The notes beneath the pieces are model-generated. The model did no database searches. It had not been told where the DNA came from and worked only from the letters and a program-made list of their open reading frames with translations. From NCBI GenBank assembly GCA_900468535.1, contig UBTY01000052.1, positions 62,001 to 126,000 of the forward strand: DNA of 64,000 nt, read 5' to 3'. Every line of letters starts with the position of its first letter. The first letter of the stretch is position 1. The stretch is from Hyphomicrobiales bacterium. Its GTDB lineage: Bacteria > Pseudomonadota > Alphaproteobacteria > Rhizobiales > Rhizobiaceae. Positions 9,148 to 18,320 of this stretch are shown here, one piece after another. The position numbers and the translations under genes are program-made.

Positions 9148-11907
9148 TCAACGACGCTGAGCGATGGTCGCGATCATTGCGTCAAACAGGGCAACGGCCA
9201 CCGGGTCCGAACCCGGAGCGCTGCTCGTCAGCCGGAAGGTGGTTGCGAGCAACGCGCCGCGCCCGACACTTCGCTCGGCAATGGTGACCGCCGGCTTGTG
9301 AAGCCAGCCAATGACGACACCGCCATGAACGGGTCCGGCGAACTCGAACGTCCTGAAGCCGGTCATCACATGATGTGGAACCACCTTCTCGAACGAGAGA
9401 TCAAGGAGCGGGCCGCCAGGGATGGATGCAAATGCGCCCTTGCGCCGGATCCAGCTGAAGTTCGCAATCCAGTCGCCCCGCCACATTGTTCCCTCGCGCT
9501 CAATCAGACCAATGCCCGGCAATTGCTGATCGATGCCAACAGGCATGTTGCGCTCATTGACGATCATTTCCCGATAGAGGCCCTCGCCTTCGGGAACGTC
9601 GACGCGAAGGTTGCGATGGGTTGCAACGGAGCCGTCAGCGATTACAAGGTAACGTGCGCCTTCGCGCATTTTCTCGATGTCGTCGCTATCGAGAGCATGA
9701 GCGAGATGGATATCGGCAGCCTCGCCCTGCGCGACCGGGTAGCCGATTGCCTTCGCGAAGGCGAGCAGTTCGGGGTCCCTGGACGTCACGCTCGGAAGGC
9801 GCGCTGCCCGCCGTTTCGCGTAAACCGAGATGTCGAGGAAGTTCGTCGAAATGGAAACGCCGTTCGAGACCACGTCGAAGACAATCCGCAATCGCTCGTT
9901 TGTTGAAGCCTCCGGTATCGGCAGCTTCAGCGTACCGGCTTTCGACAGGCCGTTCGGGCCGGTAGCCGGCAACGCACGTTCGCCGCGCTCGGCATAGCTC
10001 CATTTCAGGATTGCCCCATCCGGAATTTCGCCGCCGCCAGTGGCGACGCTGACATCGACGTCAAGGACATCGCCCGCATAGACTGCCCAGGCTGCCGGCC
10101 TCGCGATGACGACCAGATCGGCGTTGACCTGCGGAAACGTGTCGTGAAACACACGCGGATTGCGGTTCATGTCGAGGAGACCATTGGCCTCCCAATGAAC
10201 ATCCGTGAATTCCGTGATCACGTAGCCGACGATCGAGGGGTAGGATCGCATGACCTCGATCTGGTACTTGAGATTGTCGAACTGGTACCACTGCACCGCT
10301 TCGATGAAGGCCCCAAAATCGCTGAAGACGCCATCGAGATGCAGGGTGTTGAAACGGGTCTGGATGCCGTGCGGATAGGCGACGCCATCTCCCCACGTAG
10401 CACCCGTCTCCATCCAGAACGGCTCGCGGCCATCATCGAGCAACAGCTTGGAAGGATCAGGCAAACCCCAGACACCGAACTCGGAAACGATGAGCGGTTC
10501 ATCGCCGCGCCATTGCGCATCCCCGAGGCTGGAGTAGGTCCAGGATGCATTGCCGGCGAACTGTCTGGTCAACTCGTCCCACTCGCCCAGGCGCTCCGGC
10601 ACGGACCGGTAATAGTGATAGTCGTTGAGATCCGACTTCACATGGAAGTTCGGGAAGCACGCTGAGTTATCGGATACCAGGCGCGTCGGATCGAGCTTCT
10701 TCAGCCAGTCATAGATATCGGCCAGCCAACGGCGGTGATCCTCATTCTCGACGAGGCGCGTTCCCCAGTCCTCGTTGATGATCGTCCACGCGACAATCGA
10801 CGGATGATGACCGTCCCGGCGCAGGATCCCGACCATCGTTTCGCGCATGCGCCGAGCCGATGCCTCCGTGAAGATCTGCACGTTCGGAATTTCCGTCCAG
10901 ATCACCAATCCCAGCCTATCCGCGACCTCGTAGTAGCGAGGGTCCGGAATCTTGATGTGAATACGCAAGGTATTCAGGCCGAGTGCCTTGGCCTTGCGCG
11001 CCTGATCTTCCAGGAATTCGAGCGAAGGCGGCGTGCAGATGCCGGCCGGATAGTAATCCTGATCGAGCGCCGCGCGCATGTAAAACGGCTTGCCGTTCAG
11101 ATAGAGCCTGCCGTCGCGCGCCTCGAACGTGCGAAAGCCGAAAGTGACGGAGGTTTTGTCGATGGGCGTACCACCGGCGGAAAGGGTGAGATCGGCGCGA
11201 TAGAGCGCCGGCGTATCTGGCGACCAGGCTTTGATGTCAGCGATCGTGGCACGCAATGATGTTCCCGAAGACGAGACCCGCGCGACCTCGACACCATCGG
11301 GATCGACAATCGCGACCGTCGCTTCATATCCGCCGCCATCGCCTGACAGTTCGAGATCAAAGGCAACCACGCCCGACGCCAGATCGGCATCGACTTTCAC
11401 GTGCTCGATATGGCACTCGCCGCATTGCTCAAGGATGACTGATTGCCAGATACCACCCAACGGACCGTACCAGCTCTGCTTGCCGTGCGGTATTTCGGAG
11501 AAAGGGAACTGCGGATACTGGTTGGCATCGGCGCTCGGAAGCGTAACAACGACTTCCAGCTCGTTTTCCGGGCGAAGGAAGTCATGCGGGATGACGAATG
11601 AAAACGGCAGGTAACCGCCTTCGTGCGTTCCAACAATCCGTCCATTGACCAGCACCTCGGCGAAGTAATTCACCGCGCCGAAACGCAGCACGACCCTCTT
11701 GCCTGCCCATTCGTCCGGCAGGGAAAATGTTCGCCTATAGCGCGCCCGACCGAACGCCGTCCTCAGATCTGCAAACTCTGCCTGCCAGACGGCAGGGACA
11801 GCGCTCTTGCGCCACGCATCGCTGCCGCCGAACTGGAAATCCCAGACGCCATCAAGCGTTATCGTTTCCCGGCTCTTGGCCGCCACAGGCGCATTCTGAG
11901 TTGGCAT
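9148..11907 (-). CDS. Glycoside hydrolase family 2 protein
   Basis: A 919-residue cytoplasmic GH2 enzyme (beta-galactosidase/glucuronidase/mannosidase clan) with no signal peptide. Order: sugar-binding jelly-roll (residues about 15-160), immunoglobulin-like domain (to about 260), TIM barrel (to about 600), and extra C-terminal domains. The acid/base is Glu379 in WTIINEDWG and the nucleophile is probably Glu476 in PLIVSEFGVWG, both as in GH2. ATG 11907 is preferred over an upstream in-frame ATG at 11955 because GGGAGAG precedes it by six bases. It is the first gene of an operon with a sugar importer, so it probably hydrolyses an imported beta-glycoside. The exact sugar specificity cannot be told. 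Confidence 0.88.
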   Translation of the reverse strand: MPTQNAPVAAKSRETITLDGVWDFQFGGSDAWRKSAVPAVWQAEFADLRTAFGRARYRRTFSLPDEWAGKRVVLRFGAVNYFAEVLVNGRIVGTHEGGYLPFSFVIPHDFLRPENELEVVVTLPSADANQYPQFPFSEIPHGKQSWYGPLGGIWQSVILEQCGECHIEHVKVDADLASGVVAFDLELSGDGGGYEATVAIVDPDGVEVARVSSSGTSLRATIADIKAWSPDTPALYRADLTLSAGGTPIDKTSVTFGFRTFEARDGRLYLNGKPFYMRAALDQDYYPAGICTPPSLEFLEDQARKAKALGLNTLRIHIKIPDPRYYEVADRLGLVIWTEIPNVQIFTEASARRMRETMVGILRRDGHHPSIVAWTIINEDWGTRLVENEDHRRWLADIYDWLKKLDPTRLVSDNSACFPNFHVKSDLNDYHYYRSVPERLGEWDELTRQFAGNASWTYSSLGDAQWRGDEPLIVSEFGVWGLPDPSKLLLDDGREPFWMETGATWGDGVAYPHGIQTRFNTLHLDGVFSDFGAFIEAVQWYQFDNLKYQIEVMRSYPSIVGYVITEFTDVHWEANGLLDMNRNPRVFHDTFPQVNADLVVIARPAAWAVYAGDVLDVDVSVATGGGEIPDGAILKWSYAERGERALPATGPNGLSKAGTLKLPIPEASTNERLRIVFDVVSNGVSISTNFLDISVYAKRRAARLPSVTSRDPELLAFAKAIGYPVAQGEAADIHLAHALDSDDIEKMREGARYLVIADGSVATHRNLRVDVPEGEGLYREMIVNERNMPVGIDQQLPGIGLIEREGTMWRGDWIANFSWIRRKGAFASIPGGPLLDLSFEKVVPHHVMTGFRTFEFAGPVHGGVVIGWLHKPAVTIAERSVGRGALLATTFRLTSSAPGSDPVAVALFDAMIATIAQRR

Positions 11908-11928
11908 GATCTCTCCCTTGCATGTAAA

Positions 11929-11949
11929 ATTATTAGTTATATTATTAGT
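11929..11949. promoter_or_regulatory. Direct-repeat candidate operator between GH2 and LacI genes
   Basis: The nonamer ATTATTAGT occurs at 11929-11937 and again at 11941-11949, a 12-base period. It lies just upstream of the GH2 Shine-Dalgarno and within the divergent intergenic region of the LacI-family regulator. The AT-rich stretch contrasts with the GC-rich surroundings and may hold the GH2 promoter or an operator. Confidence 0.4.
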
Positions 11950-12095
11950 AAGCATTATCGGCCTTATAACTAAAAGGCAAGCCGGTTTTTTGTACCGTGG
12001 ACAGCAAGCCGCAGGGACGTTGTGGGGAGCCGCAATTCCTTATAGTTTGCAATCAGTTCCAGTTGGCGGACCGAACGAGGGAGCGGGGTTAAACA

Positions 12096-13115
12096 GTGAC
12101 GAAGCGTGCCACGATGATCGACGTTGCGCAGCGGGCGGGCGTCTCCCAGGCAACGGTATCGCTCGTCATGAATGGCGTCAGCAATCCTCGTGTATCGCAG
12201 GCCACGCGCGCTCGCGTCATGGAAGCCGCCGAGGAACTCGGCTATCGAAAAGGACCACGACACAACGTCCCTGAACACCGAAGGCCGGTGATCGGCCTGC
12301 TGATCGACGAGGTCATGTCGACACCGTTTGCCATGCCCTTCATCGAGGGTGCGCGTGATGAGGCTGCGCTTCAAGACGTCGTTGTCGCCACCTTCTGCAC
12401 CCGCTCGGATCCCAAGCTCGAAAATGCCGCCCTAGATCTGCTGTTCGAGCTGAACGTAATCGGCATCCTCTACACGACACTGACCACCCGGCAGGTCGTC
12501 GCGCCTGATCGTCTCAGCGACATGCCGACCGTACTCATGAACTGTTACGAAAAGCAGCGTCGCCATCCTTCGGTCGTTCCCGGCGACGTCGCGGGCGGAC
12601 ACGCCGCAACCGATGCTCTGCTGCGCGCCGGCCATCGGCGGATCGCTCATTTGAAGGGCGAGGAATGGATCGAGGCCGCACGGGATAGAGAAAAGGGGTA
12701 TCGTCAGGCGCTAACCACCTGGGACGTGCCGATCGACGAGGAACTGATCCTTACCGGCGGATGGACGGTCGACGGCGGCCGCGAACTGACAACGCGGCTT
12801 CTGGATTCGGCGGAGCCGCCGACCGCGATCTTCTGTTTCAACGACCGCATGGCGGTTGGCGCCTATGACGCCATCAAGAGCCGAGGACTGAGGGTGCCCG
12901 AGGATATCTCCGTCGTCGGCTTCGACGACGAGGACCTAGCTTCCTACATGGTTCCGCCGCTATCGACGGTCCTCCTCCCCCATGACGAGATGGCTCGCTG
13001 GGCCGTCGGCACCTTGCTGGATCAGAACGACGGGATTAGCGCGCACCGAAGCGCGCAACGCGTGAAGATAGAGTGCCCGCTGATCGAGCGTGGATCTATC
13101 GCCCCGCGCAGTTAG
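12096..13115 (+). CDS. LacI-family transcriptional regulator
   Basis: A 339-residue repressor with the N-terminal helix-turn-helix and hinge IDVAQRAGVSQATVSLVMNG (about residues 8-27). A periplasmic-binding-protein-like effector domain follows: PVIGLLIDEV near 68, FCFNDRMAVGAYDAI near 250, and SVVGFDDEDLASYM near 275. The start is GTG 12096 with GGGAG upstream. It is transcribed divergently from the GH2-transporter operon and probably represses it until the imported sugar or its product binds. The downstream transporter/DHA operon on the same strand is a less likely target because a separate small gene and 340 bases intervene. Confidence 0.9.
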   Translation: MTKRATMIDVAQRAGVSQATVSLVMNGVSNPRVSQATRARVMEAAEELGYRKGPRHNVPEHRRPVIGLLIDEVMSTPFAMPFIEGARDEAALQDVVVATFCTRSDPKLENAALDLLFELNVIGILYTTLTTRQVVAPDRLSDMPTVLMNCYEKQRRHPSVVPGDVAGGHAATDALLRAGHRRIAHLKGEEWIEAARDREKGYRQALTTWDVPIDEELILTGGWTVDGGRELTTRLLDSAEPPTAIFCFNDRMAVGAYDAIKSRGLRVPEDISVVGFDDEDLASYMVPPLSTVLLPHDEMARWAVGTLLDQNDGISAHRSAQRVKIECPLIERGSIAPRS

Positions 13116-13321
13116 CTCGCACTGGGAACCAAGAAGAACGGGGAGAAATCCTTATAGCCCAGAACCGGCTCATCGCAGACCGGATCAAAGCGATCGGCCG
13201 GCTTGGTTCGATGACAGGCAGGGTCGGTCTTGAAGGCAAAACCGGGAACATGAATGTAACGGCTCGACGCAGAGACATCGAATGCAACGCAGCACAACAC
13301 GATAGCGAGAAGTATTCGCAT
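13112..13321 (-). CDS. Small secreted cysteine-containing protein, unknown
   Basis: A 69-residue protein starting at ATG 13321 behind a strong GGAGGGAG Shine-Dalgarno six bases away. An upstream in-frame start at 13378 lacks such a site. Residues 1-18 (MRILLAIVLCCVAFDVSA) look like a Sec signal peptide. The mature part is about 50 residues and contains PACHRTKPADRFDPVCDEP, with two cysteines twelve residues apart that could form a disulphide in the periplasm. Its end overlaps the last codon of the convergent LacI gene. I do not recognise the family. The good ribosome site and clean signal peptide argue that it is real. Confidence 0.6.
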   Translation of the reverse strand: MRILLAIVLCCVAFDVSASSRYIHVPGFAFKTDPACHRTKPADRFDPVCDEPVLGYKDFSPFFLVPSAS

Positions 13322-13480
13322 GGCTCCCTCCTGCAATATATTAATACATACTAAATTCCATATGATCCTCACTGGCAATTCATTCGAACTGAGTAAGGCA
13401 GCAGCCTGATCCGGCGCATTTTGAAACGCTCAATTCGAAACCGTCAGCCGACCGAGAAAAGAAAATCCGTCCATCTCATC

Positions 13481-13575
13481 TGTTTAGCGACAGCGACAAG
13501 AATCGCTGCAATGCAGCAACGATTGATGCTTGCAATGTTTATAAAAATATCTATCACTAAACATATTGCTAAACA
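13481..13575. promoter_or_regulatory. Repeated TGTTTAG half-sites upstream of the transporter/DHA operon
   Basis: The gene-free stretch 13322-13664 carries TGTTTAGCGACA at 13481-13492, its inverted near-copy at 13552-13563 (reads TGTTTAGTGATA on the minus strand) and a third CTAAACA at 13569-13575, 12 bases after the second. The region between is AT-rich (ATAAAAATATC) and could hold the promoter. Such an arrangement suits a repressor of the operon starting at 13665, for example a DeoR-type protein encoded elsewhere. Nothing else is evident in the stretch. Confidence 0.45.
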
Positions 13576-13664
13576 TGAGGATTGAGGATTTCATGTAGGC
13601 ATTTCTGCAATGGGTGAACTTGCGCGGTCGGCGGGGAGCTGGCCTTTGGTTCTGGGAGGAACGT

Positions 13665-14990
13665 ATGCAAACGAAATCGAAAGCCCTTCTCGGGTTGGCC
13701 TCGGCATTCATCATGTCATCAGCGCTGCCCAATCTCGCGAAAGCTGATCAGCTCACACTTTGCTGGGCCGCCTGGGATCCGGCGAACGCACTCGTCGAAC
13801 TGTCGAAGGACTTCACTGCCAAAACCGGCACCGAGATGAAGTTCGAGTTCGTGCCGTGGACCAGCTATGCGGACCGTTTCCTCAACGAACTGAACTCCCA
13901 CGGCAAACTCTGCGACCTGATCATCGGCGACAGCCAGTGGATCGGCGGATCGGCGGAGAACGGCCACTACGTCAAGCTCAACGACTTCTTCGACAAGGAA
14001 GGCATCAAGATGGATGACTTCGTGCCGGCGACCGTCGTGGGCTATTCGGAATGGCCGAAGAACACACCGAACTACTGGGCGCTGCCCGCCATGGGTGACG
14101 TGGTCGGCTGGACCTACCGCAAGGACTGGTTCGAACGGCCCGAGCTGCAGAAGGAATTCAAGGAAAAATATGGCTGGGATCTCGTCGCACCGAAAACCTA
14201 CGACGAACTGAAGCAGATCGCCGAGTTCTTCCAGAAGCGCCAGATCGACGGCAAGACAGTCTACGGCGCATCGATCTACACCGAGCGCGGCTCGGAAGGC
14301 ATCACGATGGGCGTGACCAACGTCCTCTACGACTGGGGCTTCCAGTACGACAACCCCGACAAGCCCTACGAGATGGAAGGCTTCGTCAACTCGCCGGATG
14401 CGGTCAAGGGCCTCGAATTCTACAAGGCGCTCTATGATTGCTGCACACCGCCCGGCAGCTCGAACGTCTACATGGTCGAATCCGCGGATGCCTTCAAATC
14501 CGGCCAGGTAGCGATGCAGATGAACTTCGCTTTCACCTGGCCCGGTCTCTACAAGGATGAAAAGGTCGGCGGCGACAAGATCGGTTTCTTCCCCAACCCG
14601 GCGGAAAAGAAGCACTTCGCCCAGCTCGGCGGACAGGGCATCTCGGTCGTCTCCTATTCCGACAAGAAAGATGCGGCTCTGCAGTACATCAAGTGGTTTG
14701 CCCAGCCTGAGGTGCAGGCCAAATGGTGGCAGCTTGGCGGCTATTCGTGCCTGAAGGCAGTCGTCAACGCTCCGGACTTCGCCTCCAGCCAGCCTTACGC
14801 ACAGGCGTTCCTGGACTCGATGGCGATCGTCAAGGATTTCTGGGCCGAGCCGAGCTACGCAACTCTCCTGCAGGACATGCAGAAGCGCGTTCATAACTAC
14901 GTAGTCGCCGGCAACGGCACGGCCAAAGAAGCGCTCGACGGCCTGGTGAAAGACTGGACTGAGGTCTTCAAGGACGACGGCAAGATCTAG
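13665..14990 (+). CDS. ABC sugar/polyol-binding protein (GlpV-like context)
   Basis: A 441-residue periplasmic binding protein of extracellular solute-binding family 1. The signal peptide, about residues 1-27, ends NLAKAD. ATG 13665 is chosen for its GGGAGGA Shine-Dalgarno and because it starts the signal peptide; the frame is open to 13614. The mature protein begins LTLCWAAWDPANAL and is rich in aromatic residues. It heads a run of genes encoding two permeases, a small membrane protein and two ATPases, the layout known from the rhizobial glycerol importer (GlpV-P-Q-U-S-T). With dihydroxyacetone-kinase genes following, glycerol, dihydroxyacetone or another short polyol/ketose is the inferred substrate. 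Confidence 0.88.
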   Translation: MQTKSKALLGLASAFIMSSALPNLAKADQLTLCWAAWDPANALVELSKDFTAKTGTEMKFEFVPWTSYADRFLNELNSHGKLCDLIIGDSQWIGGSAENGHYVKLNDFFDKEGIKMDDFVPATVVGYSEWPKNTPNYWALPAMGDVVGWTYRKDWFERPELQKEFKEKYGWDLVAPKTYDELKQIAEFFQKRQIDGKTVYGASIYTERGSEGITMGVTNVLYDWGFQYDNPDKPYEMEGFVNSPDAVKGLEFYKALYDCCTPPGSSNVYMVESADAFKSGQVAMQMNFAFTWPGLYKDEKVGGDKIGFFPNPAEKKHFAQLGGQGISVVSYSDKKDAALQYIKWFAQPEVQAKWWQLGGYSCLKAVVNAPDFASSQPYAQAFLDSMAIVKDFWAEPSYATLLQDMQKRVHNYVVAGNGTAKEALDGLVKDWTEVFKDDGKI

Positions 14991-15091
14991 TTTCCGGCTG
15001 GACACACAACCTTCTTGCCAGAATGGCGGCCCGGATCGCCAAGACTCCCGGGCCGCTACGTGTCTCACATACGCAAAGACCAGGTGACACC

Positions 15092-16060
15092 TTGAACATC
15101 TCCTCTTCTTCCATGGTCGAGAAGGCCGCAGACGCGACTGCGCGGGCAACACCGGTTTCAGTTGCCCGTCGGGTCCGCGGCCTGTCCGACCGAGCGATCG
15201 CCTGGGTGTTTATCGCCCCTACCATTATCCTGCTTCTCGCCATCAACATCTTCCCGCTCATCTGGGCGATCTATCTGTCGTTCACGAACTATCGTGCGAA
15301 CCGGCCAAATGCGCCGGTCCTGAATGTGGGATTGAACAACTACGACCGCGTTCTGACCGACCCCGACATCTGGCAGGCGATGCAGACGACCGCGCATTTC
15401 GTCTTCTGGACGATCCTGCTGCAGACCGTCATCGGCTTTACGCTTGCATACCTGATCGACCGGAAGTTTCGCGGCCACGCCTTCTGGACGACCCTGATCC
15501 TGATCCCGATGATGCTGTCTCCTGCCGTCGTCGGTAATTTCTGGCGCTTCCTCTACGAGCCGCAGATCGGGCTCTTCGCCTATGCCGTTTCTCTGGTCAC
15601 CGGCATTCCGACCGCTGACATCCAGATGCTCGGCAGCGTCTCGCTGGCGCCCTGGGCCATTATTATCGTCGACACCTGGATGTGGACGCCTTACGTGATG
15701 CTGATCTGCCTGGCGGGTCTCCGTTCGATCCCGGACTACATCTATGAAGCAGCGGAAGTTGACCGCGCCTCCGCGTGGCGGCAGTTCTGGTCGATCACGG
15801 TGCCGATGGCCCTGCCCTTCATAATGCTCGCCGTGCTGTTTCGCGGCATCGAGAACTTCAAGATGTTCGACATGGTCACGCTCCTGACCGGCGGCGGCCC
15901 GGGCTCGACCACCGAGGTCGCCTCGATCACCTTGAAGCGAGAAGCCTTCGAGAGCTGGGCAACCGGGCGTGCGTCGGCCTTCGCCATCGTCCTTTTCGTC
16001 GCCGTGTTCGGCCTTGCGAACATCTACGTCAAAGCGCTCAACAAGGTGAAGCAACGATGA
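15092..16060 (+). CDS. ABC permease, MalF/UgpA type
   Basis: A 322-residue inner-membrane permease. After a charged N-terminal tail it begins its first membrane segment at AWVFIAPTIILLLAINIFPL, and its EAA loop is DYIYEAAEVDRASAWRQFW. The start is uncertain: TTG 15092 has CAGGTGA nearby, ATG 15113 lacks a clear ribosome site, and the frame is open back to 15023. It pairs with the MalG-type permease whose ATG overlaps its stop codon by four bases. It belongs to the glycerol-type importer preceding the dihydroxyacetone kinases. Confidence 0.88.
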   Translation: MNISSSSMVEKAADATARATPVSVARRVRGLSDRAIAWVFIAPTIILLLAINIFPLIWAIYLSFTNYRANRPNAPVLNVGLNNYDRVLTDPDIWQAMQTTAHFVFWTILLQTVIGFTLAYLIDRKFRGHAFWTTLILIPMMLSPAVVGNFWRFLYEPQIGLFAYAVSLVTGIPTADIQMLGSVSLAPWAIIIVDTWMWTPYVMLICLAGLRSIPDYIYEAAEVDRASAWRQFWSITVPMALPFIMLAVLFRGIENFKMFDMVTLLTGGGPGSTTEVASITLKREAFESWATGRASAFAIVLFVAVFGLANIYVKALNKVKQR

Positions 16061-17010
16061 GCTCCGTCACCACAGCCCACTCGGTCGTTGCGCCGAGCCC
16101 GACCAGCAAGCGGATCGCCGGTGCCATCGTCATCCTCTACGCGCTGATCACTCTCATCCCGCTCGTCTGGATATTCCTGACCAGCATCAAGTCGCCGCCG
16201 GATTCGATCAGTTATCCGCCGAAGATCGTGTTCACGCCGACGCTCGAAGGCTATTGCAACCTTCTGACGACGAGAACGCGCCAGACCCCGGAATACATTG
16301 CCTCGCTACCCGCGCCAACTGGCACGTGCGATGAAGTGACCCGCAAGCGCAACATGGTGATCGCGGGGCCATCGAATTTCCTGCCGCGCTTTGCCAACTC
16401 GCTGGTGATCGCCTTCGGTTCAACCTTTCTGGCCGTTTCGTTGGGAACGCTCGCCGCCTACGGTTTCTCGCGCTTCAGGATACCGCTTGCCGACGACCTT
16501 TTGTTTTTCATCCTGTCAACGCGCATGATGCCGCCTATCGCCGTCGCCATCCCGATCTATCTGATGTACCGCGAGCTTGGCCTATCCGACACGGCACTTG
16601 GCATGATCCTGCTTTACACCGCGGTCAACGTCTCGCTCGCAGTCTGGCTTCTCAAGGGTTTCATCGACGAGATTCCTCGCGAATATGAAGAAGCGGCGAT
16701 GATCGACGGCTACACGCGGCTGCAGGCCTTCTGGAAAGTCGTCCTGCCGCAAGCGACAACAGGCATTGCTGCCACAGCGATCTTCTGCCTGATCTTTGCC
16801 TGGAACGAATATGCCTTCGCGGCACTGCTGACCTCGGGTGAAGCCCAGACTGCGCCACCCTTCATTCCGACCATTATCGGCGAAGGCGGTCAGGATTGGC
16901 CAGCCGTGGCTGCGGGCACAACAATCTTCCTGATCCCGATCCTTGTGTTCACCATCCTTCTGCGCAAGCAGCTCCTGCGCGGCATCACCTTCGGAGCGGT
17001 CCGCAAATGA
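16057..17010 (+). CDS. ABC permease, MalG/UgpE type
   Basis: A 317-residue inner-membrane permease starting at ATG 16057, overlapping the previous stop. It carries the EAA loop REYEEAAMIDGYTRLQAFWK near residues 208-230. An unusual feature is a long periplasmic insert between the first and second membrane segments (about residues 45-110, with TRTRQTPEYIASL and a Cys-containing stretch), much longer than in the MalG-type gene at 6280. The stop overlaps the ATG of the small membrane protein by four bases. Confidence 0.9.
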   Translation: MSSVTTAHSVVAPSPTSKRIAGAIVILYALITLIPLVWIFLTSIKSPPDSISYPPKIVFTPTLEGYCNLLTTRTRQTPEYIASLPAPTGTCDEVTRKRNMVIAGPSNFLPRFANSLVIAFGSTFLAVSLGTLAAYGFSRFRIPLADDLLFFILSTRMMPPIAVAIPIYLMYRELGLSDTALGMILLYTAVNVSLAVWLLKGFIDEIPREYEEAAMIDGYTRLQAFWKVVLPQATTGIAATAIFCLIFAWNEYAFAALLTSGEAQTAPPFIPTIIGEGGQDWPAVAAGTTIFLIPILVFTILLRKQLLRGITFGAVRK

Positions 17011-17219
17011 CGCATCTCACCGAAACCCCGCGCCCATCCCGCCCGAAGCGCCCCTTCTTCTTGCGCCGCGGCCCGATGGAGAACATCGCAACGACGTTGA
17101 TCGCCATCGGCTTCCTGATGCTTTTCCAACCGTTCCTGCTTGTCCTCTACACCTACTCGCTGGTGACGCTGCTCGCGGGAACGGCCATGTTTATCATCGT
17201 CTCGAAGTTTCCGGAGTGA
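17007..17219 (+). CDS. Small membrane protein of the importer operon (GlpU-like position)
   Basis: A 70-residue protein starting at ATG 17007, overlapping the permease stop by four bases and ending three bases before the first ATPase. A proline- and arginine-rich cytoplasmic N-terminus (PRPSRPKRPFFLRR) is followed by two hydrophobic segments, about residues 26-45 and 47-65. The rhizobial glycerol importer operon contains a similar small protein, GlpU, between permease and ATPase genes; that comparison is from memory and by position. It may be an accessory subunit of the transporter. The tight overlaps argue strongly that it is translated. Confidence 0.75.
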   Translation: MTHLTETPRPSRPKRPFFLRRGPMENIATTLIAIGFLMLFQPFLLVLYTYSLVTLLAGTAMFIIVSKFPE

Positions 17220-17222
17220 ACC

Positions 17223-18320
17223 ATGGCGGACATCAGAATAGAAAATCTCCGCAAGCAATTCGGGAGCTTCGTTGCGGTCCAGGATTCGAGCTTCACGATC
17301 CATGATGGCGAGTTTCTTGCGCTGCTCGGGCCGTCCGGCTGTGGCAAGACGACGACGCTTCGCATGATTGCCGGCCTTGAGCTGCCGACCAGCGGCAAGA
17401 TCTACCTCGACGGCGAAGACGTCACGTTCAACCGTGCCAGTGCCCGCGACATCGCCTTCGTCTTCCAGCTTTTCGCACTCTATCCGCATATGAATGTGCG
17501 CAAGAACATCGGCTTCCCACTGCTCTCACAAGGCATGCCGAGGGCCGAGATCCGACAGCGCGTAGAGGAAACCGCCCGGCTCCTGCAAATCGATCATATC
17601 CTGAACCGATCCGTCTCCGGCCTCGCCGGCGGCGACCGTCAGCGCGTTGCGCTCGGCCGCGCGATCGTTCGCCGTCCGAAGTGTTTTCTGATGGATGAGC
17701 CTCTGGGTACGCTGGACGCCGAATTCCGCGAATTCATGGTTCATGAATTGCGCGAACTGCACAATCGCATCCATGCAACGACAGTCTACGTGACACATGA
17801 TCAGCATGAAGCGATGGCCATGGCCGACAAGATCGCGGTGATGAACCATGGCGTCATCGAGCAATTCGGCACACCTCAGGAAATCTACAGCAAGCCCGCC
17901 ACTATGTACGTCGCGGACTTCATCGGTTCACCGCCGATGAACTTCATGCGTTTCACGTCTGGCCTTAAGACGGGCGCACGATCCGTTTCTCTTCATGGTG
18001 TCGAGGTCAATGTGCCCGAAGTGCAGCAGGATCTGGCCGAGGCCGAGCTGGCGCTCGGCGTGAGGCCGGAACATATCCGTTTCAGCGATACCGCTCCCCT
18101 GCGAGGTGCCGTTTATGGCAGCGAGTATCTGGGCACTAATCAAGTCGTCGCCGTAGACACCCCTAGCGGCGTCATCAAGGCGCGCGTCCCGGCAAACCGG
18201 AACTTTCGCATCGGTGAAACGGTTGGCCTCGAATTCAATCCGACCAAGCTCGCGCTGTTCGACTGCAGGTCGGGCCGTGCAATCGCCTCGGCGCTTTATT
18301 CGGAGGAACGTCATGGCTGA
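17223..18320 (+). CDS. ABC transporter ATP-binding protein with degenerate signature motif
   Basis: A 365-residue ATPase of the MalK/UgpC class and the first of two consecutive ATPase genes. It has Walker A GPSGCGKTTTL, Q-loop FQLFALYPHMNV, Walker B CFLMDEPLGTLDAEF, and the switch histidine in YVTHDQHEAM. The ABC signature is altered: the usual LSGGQ is LAGGD. The C-terminal regulatory domain starts near residue 235. Together with the second ATPase, which starts eight bases before this gene ends, it probably forms an asymmetric heterodimer with one weakened ATP site, as the GlpS/GlpT pair may do. Confidence 0.9.
   Translation: MADIRIENLRKQFGSFVAVQDSSFTIHDGEFLALLGPSGCGKTTTLRMIAGLELPTSGKIYLDGEDVTFNRASARDIAFVFQLFALYPHMNVRKNIGFPLLSQGMPRAEIRQRVEETARLLQIDHILNRSVSGLAGGDRQRVALGRAIVRRPKCFLMDEPLGTLDAEFREFMVHELRELHNRIHATTVYVTHDQHEAMAMADKIAVMNHGVIEQFGTPQEIYSKPATMYVADFIGSPPMNFMRFTSGLKTGARSVSLHGVEVNVPEVQQDLAEAELALGVRPEHIRFSDTAPLRGAVYGSEYLGTNQVVAVDTPSGVIKARVPANRNFRIGETVGLEFNPTKLALFDCRSGRAIASALYSEERHG

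Noticed and set aside
7840..9906. A 688-codon open frame on the plus strand
   Set aside because: It runs antisense to the ATPase and GH2 genes, has low-complexity Arg/Asp/His-rich translation and no domain; it is a by-product of high GC at third codon positions.
13719..15152. A 477-codon minus-strand open frame
   Set aside because: Antisense to the binding-protein gene 13665-14990, whose signal peptide and ribosome site are clear.
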